Shown: one piece after another, positions 1-9,334 of the stretch
How positions within the stretch are numbered: the stretch's first letter is position 1
Layout of the letters: every line of letters starts with the position of its first letter
The notes under the pieces: model-generated
Database searches by the model: none
The model's input: only the letters and a program-made list of their open reading frames with translations
What the model was told of the DNA's origin: nothing
Origin: an uncultured Clostridia bacterium
GTDB taxonomy: Bacteria > Bacillota > Clostridia > Christensenellales > Borkfalkiaceae
Direction of reading: 5' to 3'
DNA length: 64,000 nt
NCBI GenBank assembly: GCA_947631905.1
Contig: CANRND010000005.1
Span: forward strand, 24,098-88,097
Translations under genes and position numbers: made by a program

Positions 1-785
1 ATCTCCTGCCCGAAAAAGCCTTGACGGATGTTTTCCCTGCCTAAGATCTTCGCCGCTTTCAAAAGGAGCGAACCCGATCCGCAGGCAGGGTCGTACACCT
101 TGTTGACCTCGGTCTTTCCCACCGTTGCAAGTTTGGTGAGAAGCTCGGAGACCTCCTGCGGTGTGAAGAACTCGCCGCCCTTCTTGCCCGCGTTGGAGGC
201 ATACATACTCATGAGATATTCATAGGCGTCGCCGAAAGCGTCGATGGTGCTATCTTGGTATTTTCCAAGCTGCATTTCCGCAACCGTGTCGAGGAGCTTT
301 ACGAGCTTTTCGTTGCGTTTTGCGACCGTCGCCCCGAGTTTGTTGGAGTTGACGTCGAAATCGTCGAACAAGCCTTTGAAATCGTCCTCGCTTGCGCTAC
401 CCTGCGCGGAAGTTTCAATATGATTAAAGACACGCTCGAGCGTTTCGTTGAGATTTTCATCCCGTGCGGCGCGCGCTCTTACGTTGCAAAACAGCTCGGA
501 CGGAAGGATGAAGAAACCCTTCTCCTGTACCAACCCCTCACGGGCGGACTCCGCTTCTTCATCGGACATCTTTGCGTAATTAAAGTCAAGATCGCCCGCA
601 TCGTGTTCGCCCTTGTTGATGTATTCCGTGATGTTCTCGGAAATGTAGCGGTAAAACATGGTGCCGAGGACATATTGCTTGAAGTCCCACGCGTCCACGC
701 CGCCCGCATGGACGAGGTCGGTCGCCGCATTCCAAATCATCTTGTGCAGTTCCGCCCGTTCCTGTTCTTTTCTTGTATCTGCCAT
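1..785 (-). CDS. hsdM: Type I restriction-modification methyltransferase subunit HsdM (N-terminal part)
   Basis: N6-adenine methyltransferase (M) subunit of a type I restriction-modification system. About 261 residues are visible; the rest lies beyond the left edge, so motif IV (NPPF) is not seen. Residues 1-150 form the helical HsdM N-terminal domain, followed by the typical [14 protein letters not shown] segment and the SAM-binding motif [12 protein letters not shown] near residue 235. The ATG at 785 has an AGGAGG site 6 nt upstream and an extended -10 box beyond it. As the first gene of its operon it would normally be followed by hsdS and hsdR, which cannot be seen here. The family call is firm. 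Confidence 0.93.
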   Translation of the reverse strand, partial: MADTRKEQERAELHKMIWNAATDLVHAGGVDAWDFKQYVLGTMFYRYISENITEYINKGEHDAGDLDFNYAKMSDEEAESAREGLVQEKGFFILPSELFCNVRARAARDENLNETLERVFNHIETSAQGSASEDDFKGLFDDFDVNSNKLGATVAKRNEKLVKLLDTVAEMQLGKYQDSTIDAFGDAYEYLMSMYASNAGKKGGEFFTPQEVSELLTKLATVGKTEVNKVYDPACGSGSLLLKAAKILGRENIRQGFFGQE

Positions 786-807
786 AAATTCCTCCTGTTG
801 TAATTTT

Positions 808-816
808 ATTATAGCA
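808..816 (-). promoter_or_regulatory. Extended -10 promoter of hsdM
   Basis: On the minus strand TGC precedes a perfect TATAAT (808-813), giving an extended -10 element. No good -35 box lies 17 bp upstream. It is about 23 nt upstream of the hsdM start codon. Confidence 0.5.
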
Positions 817-871
817 CGTCAAACAAGACAATGGTAGTCATGCTTGAAAAAATTTTTCTTGTGTTGGCGTT

Positions 872-2149
872 TTATCTGTTCAAGCTGTCTTTGTCGAGCA
901 GGAAATCGTACAGACCCATGTAGATGATACCCTTGTCGTCATAGCTTGCTTTTCTTCGCGAATCGGTGATGATGATCTTCTTGAAAAAGTCCTTCGTCGC
1001 AAGCAGAGGGCGGCGCTCCGCATTGATTTTTTCTTCGTCCCCCAACCGATACGCCGATTGAATATAATATCGTTCGGGTCCCATGTTGACCACAAAGTCG
1101 ATCTCGCACTGCTTTTTCTTCCCCTCTTCGCTCACATCCACGACGCCGACGTCCACCGCATACCCGCGCGCGATCAGTTCGTTGAAGATGATATTCTCCA
1201 TTGCATGGGTTTCTTCATCCTGTCGGAAGTTCAGCCGCGCATTTCTCAGTCCCATGTCGGTGCAATAGTACTTGGAGGGATAGGAAAAATACCGCTTGCC
1301 CTTCACATCGTACCTACTTGCATGGTAAAACAGAAACGCCTCTTCCAAATATTCAAGATACTTAGAAATGGTCTCGGAATTCACCTTCACCTTGCGCACG
1401 GTTTGGAGCGTGTTTGCGATCTTGTTAGAATTGACAAGCGAACCGACGGACGAGCAGAGATCATCGGTGAGCATCTTCATCGCCTCGGGAAGTTCAATGG
1501 TGTAGCGCTCCTCGATGTCCTTAAAGTAGGTCTCTTTGAACAGATCGGTGAGGTACTTCATCTTCCCCCTCGCGTCGGAAAGGGACAACGTAAACGGCAA
1601 GCCGCCGTATAGCGCATACTCCTCAAAGGCATCCGCCTTGTCGCCGCCCACAAAATCGAAATATTCTTTGAAGGTGAGCGGGAACACGCGCACCTCGTCG
1701 CCGCGCCCGCGGAACTCGGTCATGACATCCTTGGAAAGGAGCTTGGAATTGCTACCCGTCACATAGACGTCCACGTTGCCCAAATGCAAAAATCCGTTGA
1801 GAACGCCATAGAGCGGCAACGGTTCTTCGCTCTTCAATTCCTCTTTTTTGATCGCATATTGAATTTCGTCGATAAAGACATAGTACATCTGCGATTTATC
1901 GGCGACTTTGGAAGTGACATATTCAGACAGTTTGAGCGGGTCTCTGTACGGCGCATTTTGAACGGCATCGAGGGCAAGCGTGATGATGTTCTCCTCTTTG
2001 ACGCCGATAGAAAGCAGATAATTTCGATAAATTTCAAACAACAAATAGCTCTTGCCGCACCGTCTGATCCCCGTGATGACCTTGATCATTCCGTTTTCTT
2101 TTTTGGAAATCAGTTCCTGCAAGTAAAAATCTCTTTGAATGGTTTTCAT
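872..2149 (-). CDS. AAA ATPase with DUF4143 (archaeal-type ATPase family)
   Basis: A 425-residue P-loop ATPase. The Walker A motif GIRRCGKS is at residues 27-34 and the Walker B segment YVFIDEIQYA is near residue 105. The C-terminal DUF4143 part ends in a nuclease-like EIDFV...YIQ pattern. Such ATPases are very common in Clostridia and Bacteroidia; their function is unknown, although a defence or toxin-like role is often proposed. I chose the ATG at 2149 because GGGAGG lies 8 nt upstream; the longer upstream reading frame (from 2236) runs through the promoter. The gene stands alone with its own promoter and a 5' palindrome, between hsdM and the sacsin/SNF2 pair. Confidence 0.85.
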   Translation of the reverse strand: MKTIQRDFYLQELISKKENGMIKVITGIRRCGKSYLLFEIYRNYLLSIGVKEENIITLALDAVQNAPYRDPLKLSEYVTSKVADKSQMYYVFIDEIQYAIKKEELKSEEPLPLYGVLNGFLHLGNVDVYVTGSNSKLLSKDVMTEFRGRGDEVRVFPLTFKEYFDFVGGDKADAFEEYALYGGLPFTLSLSDARGKMKYLTDLFKETYFKDIEERYTIELPEAMKMLTDDLCSSVGSLVNSNKIANTLQTVRKVKVNSETISKYLEYLEEAFLFYHASRYDVKGKRYFSYPSKYYCTDMGLRNARLNFRQDEETHAMENIIFNELIARGYAVDVGVVDVSEEGKKKQCEIDFVVNMGPERYYIQSAYRLGDEEKINAERRPLLATKDFFKKIIITDSRRKASYDDKGIIYMGLYDFLLDKDSLNR

Positions 2150-2170
2150 GCAAATTGCCTCCCGCATAAT

Positions 2171-2236
2171 CGAAAGTTGCTCCGCAAATGGAGTAACTTT
2201 CGATAATAGTATAGCATGAAATGACCCAAAAGTCAA
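2171..2236 (-). promoter_or_regulatory. Promoter and 5' palindrome of the DUF4143 ATPase gene
   Basis: Minus-strand promoter with -35 TTGACT (2231-2236), a 17-bp spacer and -10 TATACT (2208-2213). Immediately downstream, at or just after the expected transcription start, lies an inverted repeat with 13-bp arms (2171-2183 and 2190-2202, one mismatch) and a 6-nt loop. It could be an operator or an mRNA 5' stem-loop. Confidence 0.6.
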
Positions 2237-2559
2237 TAGTGTTTCCCCTCTTTCTTGGCTGTTTTTGGAGCGGAACGCGGGGAATTTGCTTGCTTTCGGT
2301 CGAATTATCCGAATTGATTATGAAAATTCCAAAAAATCGAAAGATGCCCCATGCGTGGAATATCTTTCGACAAATAAAAGAAATTCAAGGGAGAATTAGC
2401 GCATTCGCGCAACTTTTTCAAGGGAGTTTTAGAAAAGTATAGAAATTTTTTCCAACGACTTTTGTCGAAAGTAAAAATTTATAAGCTGCGACTACACACA
2501 AAAAAGGAAGTCCCTCATATGAAACTTCCTCGATTGTCTCTAATATTAGTCCAAAGAAT
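2237..2559. other. Intergenic region with a second CTTTCG palindrome
   Basis: No credible gene. It holds an inverted repeat, TCGAAAGAT (2337-2345) and ATCTTTCGA (2362-2370), that reuses the CGAAAG/CTTTCG ends of the palindrome at 2171-2202. It also holds the terminator of the sacsin-like gene. Confidence 0.45.
2501..2530 (-). terminator. Terminator after the sacsin-like gene
   Basis: On the minus strand, GGAAGT and ACTTCC arms (2506-2511, 2524-2529) with an additional paired ATATGA core are followed by a run of T, 30 nt after the stop codon. Confidence 0.6.
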
Positions 2560-5500
2560 TTACTGCCGATCTTCGGTTTCCATTGCTTTAAGTTTGCGTA
2601 TTGCGACTTGCAACGCAAGTAAATGTTTCGGCGTAAATCTTATTGTAGCTGACTTCCCTTCAAGCTGTATAGGTATATCGAAAAATGCACTTTGAGCAGC
2701 ATTAACATCTATACTCTCTACTTGTTGGATCAGTCCGCTTATAGTAATTTGACTATATTTGAATTTAGCTGCACAATTTGGACAAAGCGATAAAGTATTC
2801 CAACCAAGGTCTATTTTGATCTGTTGTGACTCCATAAGCTCTCCCGTATTAAAAATATTTATAGCTTCGAAATAACGTTTCCCCTTTGCCGTTAAAATTC
2901 CTTCGTTGCTACAAATTTGGCAATGCGCCTTATACTCGTTCCTGACAAATTCTTTCTCTTCATTATTCGGTTTTTCCAATACGAAACGTAGCTTTTTTAT
3001 CGTTGTCGTAGGCTGTTCCCTGTCATCAAATTCTTTCTCAAGCTTTATTTTGCGCTTATCGAGATTCTTCGGGCCATGAAAAAAGCCATAATTGTCATCG
3101 TCATCTTCTTCTGGAAGTTGTTCTCTATCGGAAGTTGCTACCATTTCAGATAATGATTTGCCCGTTTTTCGTTTTTGTTCTTGCATTAGCAATGCCATTG
3201 CAAGAGCTTTTTCTCGCACATCCGAGTCAAGCCTAGCAAATTTATTAAGGTTTTCATCATTGATACCACTATTTTTTAACTGTTCGACAAGGTCGTTTGG
3301 TTTTATGGATATTTCGCTTAACAAAACGGACGGGGTGTCATATCTAAAATCATCAAGCAAATCATCTTCTGTCAGTTCATATGGAAATTTATATACGCCG
3401 CTTCTTGTGGGTACCCATGCAGTACGCTTTAAATAGTAAACAAGGGTAGATTCAAATATCTGAAAAGATCTGCGATTATTTGCTCGATATTTTGTATATA
3501 GCCAATTTTCGTTATTACATTTCAGAACAAATTGCCAAAGCATCCGCGCTACATCGATAAGATTATTTTCTTTAATTTTCTTTAATTTATTCCAATCAAA
3601 TTGGTCTATCGTATACGTTTGCTCAATACATGTATCATACCGTTCCCCGCTTCTATCTATCTTGCCGCATAAGGGGAATGGATATTGCAAATTATTTGAC
3701 TTTACAACTTGCGGATAGACTTTCCCATATAATTTAATGAATATTTCTTGTAAAATATCTTGCGGGATGTCACGATTGGCCTTTTTATACTCATTGAGCG
3801 CAAGTATATAATGCGTATCGCAAAAAAAGAATGCCGAACAGCTATCCCAACAGCAGTTGCACGCCTGGGTTATACGAATATCCCCGTCGTCATTTGTCGC
3901 TATAAAGATAGGGGTAACTACAAGATCGTTAATGTTGATAGCTCCTGATTGATAACCATTGACAATTTCCATCATCTTAAGAATCATATCGTCTACGGAA
4001 ATTTTATCGCCTGAAATATCTGCGATAAGATCTTCCCGTTCGCACATTTCCTTGACCCCAAGAGACAGCAGAAGTTCTTTTATGTTTCTGTCCTGGGTAA
4101 TGTTTTTCAAAGAAATCTCAACATAAATCGGATTCTTCAAGTGATGTTTCGGTTGATAGCTTGTTCTTAAATAAATCCCATCATATGGCTTATGTAGCCT
4201 TCCATCCTCGCACTTAATGCACGCAACTTCACGGATAATCTCATTGCGCGTTTTTGGTACGTGAAAAGAACCGGAATAAAAGCTGTATCCTAATCTTTCT
4301 TTTGCCTGCGAAAGCAAATAATAAAGTGTTTTGAAATATTCTGTTTTTTGTTTAACGAATAATACATTGAAAAAGTTGGGATTTTTCTCCAAAGAATCAA
4401 TAAACTCTTCAATTGTAAATTCCTTTATTTTAAATTGATCAATGAAAAATTCAGTCCGTGACGCAGGCATAAATCTCGGCAACCAACTCTTTTGGTAATA
4501 GGTTTCCACTTCATCGGAGGGTAAAATAATTTTAATATCATTGCTTGCCCACATTACATCCCTACTCCGAAGATATTCGCCGCGCTCTGTAACAAACAAA
4601 TTATCGGATTCAAATGCTTGCTGTATTTTATCTGCAAAAATTTTGTAACGAGAATCTCCGTTATTTGAAAAATCACGATGAGTCGGGAGCGCATCGTATA
4701 CGGAATAATTTAAAAGATTCACACCTCTGAAATAATATAGAGATTCTACAGACAAATCGGCAAGAGCTTCTATCAATTTGCTGTTTTCGTCGCAGTATCT
4801 TATGTTATCGCGCGCAACGGTCGAAGCAAAAGGAGCATTGATATGAAAACGCAAATCGCTTTTTTGATCCGTAGGGAAAAAGATGCATACCTTTCCTGTC
4901 ACATTGCTGTCTACTTCAAATTTATTGTCTTGTAGAAGTTTCATTTTATATGCAATGGAAACCACATTCTCTTTTAACCGCCCCTCAACCATTAAAGGAC
5001 ACCGACCAATAAATTTGCTCCAATACGATACGCTTTCCGCAATTTCCGAAGCCTTCTTCACGCGAATCTCATAAATAAATTTTACAGATGTCGTCTCTTC
5101 ATTGATTTGTATATAACCTTTTGACCCATTCGGTAATTCGTAATTAATTTTTTTGATATGATTTAAGAATAAAATTGCCGTTTCGTCTAATCCGCAAAGG
5201 CCTTCGGTAATTTCATCGATTGCTTTCTCAGGTGACTTATCTGCACTATCAAAAGGGAATATAAACTTGGTCAAGCCTTTTTGCGCCTGCCTTTCTATTT
5301 CCTCATCTTCCGGTACCAACATATCCACGATCTTGAAGCAATGCTCCCCAGAATACACTTCAGGAGTAGAGGAATAGGCATATACGGCTTTAAATCCAAC
5401 GCCAAACTGTCCAATCGCAGTCGGATCATCTCTTTTTGTTCCCTTGCTGATGTTGGTAATCGCTTCTACATCTTCTAACGTAAAATCACGCTTATCGCCA

Positions 5501-5721
5501 TTATGTATAAAAATCAATTTGTCATTAAAAAGACGAAATCGAACTGCCGAAGCATTCATGTCTTCAGCATTTTGCAAGAGTTCGAAAATGAAATGAGCTT
5601 TGTCCGGATATAATTCGGTAAGTAAATTCTTGATTCCGTCAAAGGCATCATTTTCTTTCATACTTTTGACCATTTCTTTTCTTTTGCTCTTCAGCTCTTC
5701 AAATGTAGCGAATTTACTCAT
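2560..5721 (-). CDS. Sacsin-like HATPase protein with C-terminal Cys4 tail (putative defence)
   Basis: A 1053-residue protein with an N-terminal Hsp90/sacsin-type ATPase domain: N-box ELLQNAED at residues 47-54 and glycine box GQFGVGF at 104-110. A long uncharacterised middle follows, then a CxxC...CxxC pair (about residues 934-937 and 980-983) in an HNH-like setting. The His residues expected of an active HNH nuclease are replaced (FEAINIF, CPNCAAKF), so this part is probably only a zinc-binding module. The ATG at 5721 was chosen because GGAGGG lies 5 nt upstream; it starts 1 nt after the SNF2 stop codon, so the two are translated together. The family is known in defence islands, but the exact system is not recognised. 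Confidence 0.75.
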   Translation of the reverse strand: MSKFATFEELKSKRKEMVKSMKENDAFDGIKNLLTELYPDKAHFIFELLQNAEDMNASAVRFRLFNDKLIFIHNGDKRDFTLEDVEAITNISKGTKRDDPTAIGQFGVGFKAVYAYSSTPEVYSGEHCFKIVDMLVPEDEEIERQAQKGLTKFIFPFDSADKSPEKAIDEITEGLCGLDETAILFLNHIKKINYELPNGSKGYIQINEETTSVKFIYEIRVKKASEIAESVSYWSKFIGRCPLMVEGRLKENVVSIAYKMKLLQDNKFEVDSNVTGKVCIFFPTDQKSDLRFHINAPFASTVARDNIRYCDENSKLIEALADLSVESLYYFRGVNLLNYSVYDALPTHRDFSNNGDSRYKIFADKIQQAFESDNLFVTERGEYLRSRDVMWASNDIKIILPSDEVETYYQKSWLPRFMPASRTEFFIDQFKIKEFTIEEFIDSLEKNPNFFNVLFVKQKTEYFKTLYYLLSQAKERLGYSFYSGSFHVPKTRNEIIREVACIKCEDGRLHKPYDGIYLRTSYQPKHHLKNPIYVEISLKNITQDRNIKELLLSLGVKEMCEREDLIADISGDKISVDDMILKMMEIVNGYQSGAININDLVVTPIFIATNDDGDIRITQACNCCWDSCSAFFFCDTHYILALNEYKKANRDIPQDILQEIFIKLYGKVYPQVVKSNNLQYPFPLCGKIDRSGERYDTCIEQTYTIDQFDWNKLKKIKENNLIDVARMLWQFVLKCNNENWLYTKYRANNRRSFQIFESTLVYYLKRTAWVPTRSGVYKFPYELTEDDLLDDFRYDTPSVLLSEISIKPNDLVEQLKNSGINDENLNKFARLDSDVREKALAMALLMQEQKRKTGKSLSEMVATSDREQLPEEDDDDNYGFFHGPKNLDKRKIKLEKEFDDREQPTTTIKKLRFVLEKPNNEEKEFVRNEYKAHCQICSNEGILTAKGKRYFEAINIFNTGELMESQQIKIDLGWNTLSLCPNCAAKFKYSQITISGLIQQVESIDVNAAQSAFFDIPIQLEGKSATIRFTPKHLLALQVAIRKLKAMETEDRQ

Positions 5722-5722
5722 T

Positions 5723-8700
5723 TTATCCCTCCACTCGTAAAATCCCAACCGCCAATTTCGTTGCTACGATATCGCATTTTTCAATTTCGGAATTCAATTG
5801 CTGTTGCTTTTCCCTAAATGATTGCTCCAAACGCTCCAACTGCGCCTGTTTCATCTTGATGATCTTGGCATCTGTCGCTTTTGACAATACGTTTTCGATT
5901 GCCTTGATTTGTCCCTGCTGGCTTGTGACCAGGCTACTCATTTTGAATTTTATCAGTTGTTCCGATTCGCCGATATATTTTTCCTTTGCCTCTTTCCACG
6001 CCGCAAAATGAATATTTTCCAACCTACCTTCTTCGATGGCATGCGTGCTTTCGTAATCCTGCGCATGGTAGATAAGCTCCAACATGGTTTTTGTATCGAT
6101 TTGTTGTTCCGCAACGATCTTCAATTCGCAGTTTGGCTTTATACCTTTGTACTGCCACTCATAGGCAATAAAAGGATATTCTCCCCGCGGCAATTTGTCT
6201 GTTTTCACGGTCAAAGAGCATTGCACGGGATCGTCGCTAAAATAACGTATAGCTTGTTTCACAAGTGGATGCGTCGGCATAATGAATGTTATATTCCTAT
6301 GTTCGGTTGCATATTCCCCGTCAAAAGTAATTTTTTCAAACGGCGTTTGTTCATTCAGATATTTCTCCCATGCTTTGTATACGGGATTAATTTGCCTGTC
6401 CAATTCACGGAAGTCTTTCAACAGAATGTTTCTATTTTCCTCTTTCAGCCGCAAAGTTCGTTCGGCTCCGTTCCCGAGAATATATTGATTATCCTCACCC
6501 AAACGCTTTTCAAGATATGTTTCTATAAGTCGGCAAATTGCGTCGGCGCTTAAGTGAATATTGGTCGCGTCTTGCAATTCTTTTCTCATCATTTCTTGAC
6601 TCAAATCTAACCCGAAAAATGCTTTTGTATCCTCCTCCAAGCGCTGTTGTTCTTGCATCTTCCGAATGGCGTTGTCGGCGATTTGCAAGTCTTTTTTTGC
6701 CCGCTCCTGCGGGTTCAGAATGTAATTTTCAACTACGTCATAGATCTCGCGCGTAACTTCGCCCAAAATCTCCTCACTGTCGCCGATGGAAGAATTGAAT
6801 ACACCGATACGCGCCAGACAGCGGTCATAAATATCGCAATCGATTGTGCCTTCCGTTATGATATTGATGATGGAAACACTCTCGCTTTTTTGCCCGTTTC
6901 GGTCGATACGTCCGATGCGTTGCTCAATCGTTTGGGGATTCCAGGGCAAATCATAGTTTATCAGGCAATCACAAAATTGGTAGTCCAAGCCCTCGCAACC
7001 CACCTCGGAAAACAACATAACATCCAAAGATTCTTCTTGCTCTCTATCCGCTTTGAACCGATTGCGCAGGGCAACCCGCTCATCATCCTTCACTCCCCCA
7101 TGGATGACACCAACGCGGATATTTTGTGCGGACAACTTATCATACAAATATTTCAAAGTATGTCTAAAACTGCTGAACACCATTACTTTGTTGTTCTGCA
7201 TGGTTTGCTTTTCTTGAATAACTCTGATAAGCTCCTCGACTTTTGTATCCTCATCGCTCATTGTCTCCGCAGAGGCAAGCAAACGCTTGACCGCCTCTTT
7301 GATCTGCGGTTTGGAAAGAAAATCGGCCGTCTCGTTCAATGACGCATTTTCCGCATCGTCAAGTTCAAGCCCGAGCTCATCAAATCTTCTTGTTAAAATT
7401 TCTTCAAGGAAAGGGCGTAACCCGAAAATACAGCTTGCCGCCTGCCGCATGATTGTCGTCATCATAAACCGCAGGCCCCAATCTCCATGAAGTTGAATTA
7501 AGATATTTGCCTGTATCCGCAACAACTCGTTATAAAGAGCGGCTTGATCTTCCGTAAACGAAACCTTTAATGTTTCGGGCTTTCTGACCGTAAAATCGCC
7601 GATATCGCGTCTACGAGTACGATTTATGATCGATGCGAAGGTGTGTAAGCTCTCGACATTCGTAATCAGCTTTACACGTTCCTCGGCCGAAATGTTATCT
7701 TGCCTCAGGGTTCGAATTGCATTGAGATAGACGGGATTTGTAACAATATTCGCCCCACACGATGTCTTTCCGACAGCAATTAACCTCGAAAGAGCTTCGT
7801 TCTGCCAATTTTCTTCGTTGCTCCGGATTAGCCTGACTGCCTCATTGATAAGCGGGTTCGGCTCCCCCATACGGACAAAACTCTCGTAATCGTAAATCAA
7901 ATCGGGGCGTAAAAGATTCAGCAATGTATACAAATCCCTGTCACCGAGTTGCATCGGTGTAGCCGTAAGCATCACGACACTCGTGGCATTCTCGCAGAAC
8001 AACTGCACCGCTTGATGCGCATAAGTATTGGGATTCTTGATATGATGTGCCTCGTCGACTATTACCAAATCAAACTTGGGAAACGGATTTAAATCCGCCA
8101 ACGACTTTTTATTGATTTTTATCGCGCCGCCGTCTTTTGTCCCGTTAACGGTCGCTTCATCAAACAAGGAATAAGGGATAATACACTTGGAATAATCGTC
8201 GGGCCACTCCTCTTCAAGAGAAGCTTCGTGGATGCAATAGCGCAGTTTCTCCCCGTCTATGTGAACAAACTTCTCTCCGAATTTATCTTTTAGCTCTCCT
8301 TGCCATTTTCGTTCCGTAATGAGAGGGCGCGGGCAAATTACGAGTACGGATTTGATATCAAAACGCGCCTCCATTTCTTTCAGAATAAGTCCGGCTTCGA
8401 TCGTTTTACCGACACCTACGCCGTCGGCAATTAAAATGCGCGGACTTTCGGACTTAATAAGTTTCAATATGGGACGATATTGGTACGGTATAAAATCTAT
8501 CTTTGCGGAATTGAGCGAATATAACGAATTGATATTGGGGCTGCGCAGTAATTTTGCCGTGAAAAGCGAATTGACATCTTGCGCGGAATACCAAAGATAT
8601 CCGTTATCGATGCAATACGGCTCTATTTGCTCTTCAAAACAAGCTATTTTTTTGCCATCCGCCAAAACGATATATCTTGTGACATCGCCGTTTTCCTCAA

Positions 8701-8767
8701 CCGAAACGACAGCGCCCACCTTACCATCATGCTTGATTTTAACCGTATCACCCGCTTTGAATATCAT
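5723..8767 (-). CDS. SNF2-family DEAH helicase, RapA-like (putative defence)
   Basis: A 1014-residue ATP-dependent DNA translocase. Residues 1-50 resemble a small Tudor/KOW-like beta barrel. The helicase core has Walker A DGVGVGKT (115-122), DEAH (238-241), motif III MLTATPMQ, and the C-terminal lobe with QRIGRIDRNGQ (motif VI, near 640). The tail from about 930 is rich in Glu, Lys and Gln and probably coiled coil. The closest architecture is RapA/HepA or DISARM DrmD-like helicases, but no DISARM partner is present. It is the first gene of a two-gene operon with the sacsin-like protein, and the 1-nt spacing suggests they act together. Confidence 0.85.
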   Translation of the reverse strand: MIFKAGDTVKIKHDGKVGAVVSVEENGDVTRYIVLADGKKIACFEEQIEPYCIDNGYLWYSAQDVNSLFTAKLLRSPNINSLYSLNSAKIDFIPYQYRPILKLIKSESPRILIADGVGVGKTIEAGLILKEMEARFDIKSVLVICPRPLITERKWQGELKDKFGEKFVHIDGEKLRYCIHEASLEEEWPDDYSKCIIPYSLFDEATVNGTKDGGAIKINKKSLADLNPFPKFDLVIVDEAHHIKNPNTYAHQAVQLFCENATSVVMLTATPMQLGDRDLYTLLNLLRPDLIYDYESFVRMGEPNPLINEAVRLIRSNEENWQNEALSRLIAVGKTSCGANIVTNPVYLNAIRTLRQDNISAEERVKLITNVESLHTFASIINRTRRRDIGDFTVRKPETLKVSFTEDQAALYNELLRIQANILIQLHGDWGLRFMMTTIMRQAASCIFGLRPFLEEILTRRFDELGLELDDAENASLNETADFLSKPQIKEAVKRLLASAETMSDEDTKVEELIRVIQEKQTMQNNKVMVFSSFRHTLKYLYDKLSAQNIRVGVIHGGVKDDERVALRNRFKADREQEESLDVMLFSEVGCEGLDYQFCDCLINYDLPWNPQTIEQRIGRIDRNGQKSESVSIINIITEGTIDCDIYDRCLARIGVFNSSIGDSEEILGEVTREIYDVVENYILNPQERAKKDLQIADNAIRKMQEQQRLEEDTKAFFGLDLSQEMMRKELQDATNIHLSADAICRLIETYLEKRLGEDNQYILGNGAERTLRLKEENRNILLKDFRELDRQINPVYKAWEKYLNEQTPFEKITFDGEYATEHRNITFIMPTHPLVKQAIRYFSDDPVQCSLTVKTDKLPRGEYPFIAYEWQYKGIKPNCELKIVAEQQIDTKTMLELIYHAQDYESTHAIEEGRLENIHFAAWKEAKEKYIGESEQLIKFKMSSLVTSQQGQIKAIENVLSKATDAKIIKMKQAQLERLEQSFREKQQQLNSEIEKCDIVATKLAVGILRVEG

Positions 8768-8800
8768 ATAACCTTACTCCGCACTAAAATATTCGCTTTT

Positions 8801-8829
8801 ATTATAGCAAAAACCAACGCAAATGTATA
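8801..8829 (-). promoter_or_regulatory. Probable promoter of the SNF2-sacsin operon
   Basis: Perfect minus-strand -10 TATAAT at 8801-8806, 34 nt before the ATG. The -35 position 17 bp upstream reads TATACA, a weak match. Confidence 0.5.
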
Positions 8830-8930
8830 GTGTTTTGTGCCAAAGACGTTCCATATCGATTGTTTCTTTTCGGACTTGCTATCTAATTGAATTTCTGTTT
8901 TTACCTCCCTCCCATACAATTCTAAACATG

Positions 8931-8975
8931 AAAAAAGCACTAATCTCGAAAGCAATTCGAGATTAGTGCTTTTTT
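8931..8975. terminator. Bidirectional intrinsic terminator
   Basis: Perfect 14-bp arms (8937-8950 and 8956-8969) with a 5-nt loop, flanked by six A on the left and six T on the right. It would stop transcription from either side between the defence island and the spoIIID remnant. Confidence 0.85.
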
Positions 8976-8987
8976 GCTCCTTTTATT

Positions 8988-9140
8988 CTACCACCCACAC
9001 AAAACGTTCGGTAATGTTCCCTCTATATGCACGGTGGATTTGCTCGTGCCGAAGTGCGCCGCGCACGTGCGGACCGTACAGCCTGTTTTTGCAATGTATT
9101 CCCCGTTCCTGATCGTCCGCTCTTCGATATAATTCCACAT
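8988..9140 (-). pseudogene. spoIIID: Truncated, frameshifted spoIIID (sporulation transcription factor) remnant
   Basis: SpoIIID is the small helix-turn-helix regulator of mother-cell sporulation genes. The frame gives 50 residues: YIEERTIRNGEYIAKTGCTV followed by HFGTSKSTVH matches the SpoIIID N-terminus and its helix-turn-helix (normally YIxERxxxIGxYIxExxxTVR...FGVSKSTVH). After STVH the frame departs from the family. The expected continuation, similar to DVTERL, is seen as NITERF in another frame 2 nt on, and that frame then stops within about 10 codons. The normal protein is about 80-95 residues, so this is frameshifted and also cut short. The start at 9140 has an AGAGG site. An intact copy may exist elsewhere in the genome. 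Confidence 0.7.
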
Positions 9141-9265
9141 AGAAAGCAACCTCTTTTCGTCAAAAAGTTACTTATATCTATGTCGAAATAGTGCGAAATA
9201 TCACCAAATTCCGCCGATCACTATTCTGTCTATGGCATAACGATAGATCTGTCGCGGGTGCCATA

Positions 9266-9297
9266 GAAAAACGCCTGCGGAAAGGGTTCCGCAGGCG
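9266..9297 (-). terminator. Terminator of the pentoside utilisation operon
   Basis: On the minus strand, perfect 11-bp arms (9272-9282 and 9287-9297) with a 4-nt loop are followed by TTTTT, 38 nt after the transporter stop codon. The stretch 9141-9265 shows no gene, only weak palindromes. Confidence 0.85.
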
Positions 9298-9334
9298 CGC
9301 ACAGAGGAAAAAATGAAGAAGGTCATTGGATGGT

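Noticed and set aside
9187..9266. Inverted repeats AATAGTG/CACTATT and CTATGGCA/TGCCATAG
   Set aside because: Short arms with long spacers in an AT-rich gap before a clear terminator; no sign of function.
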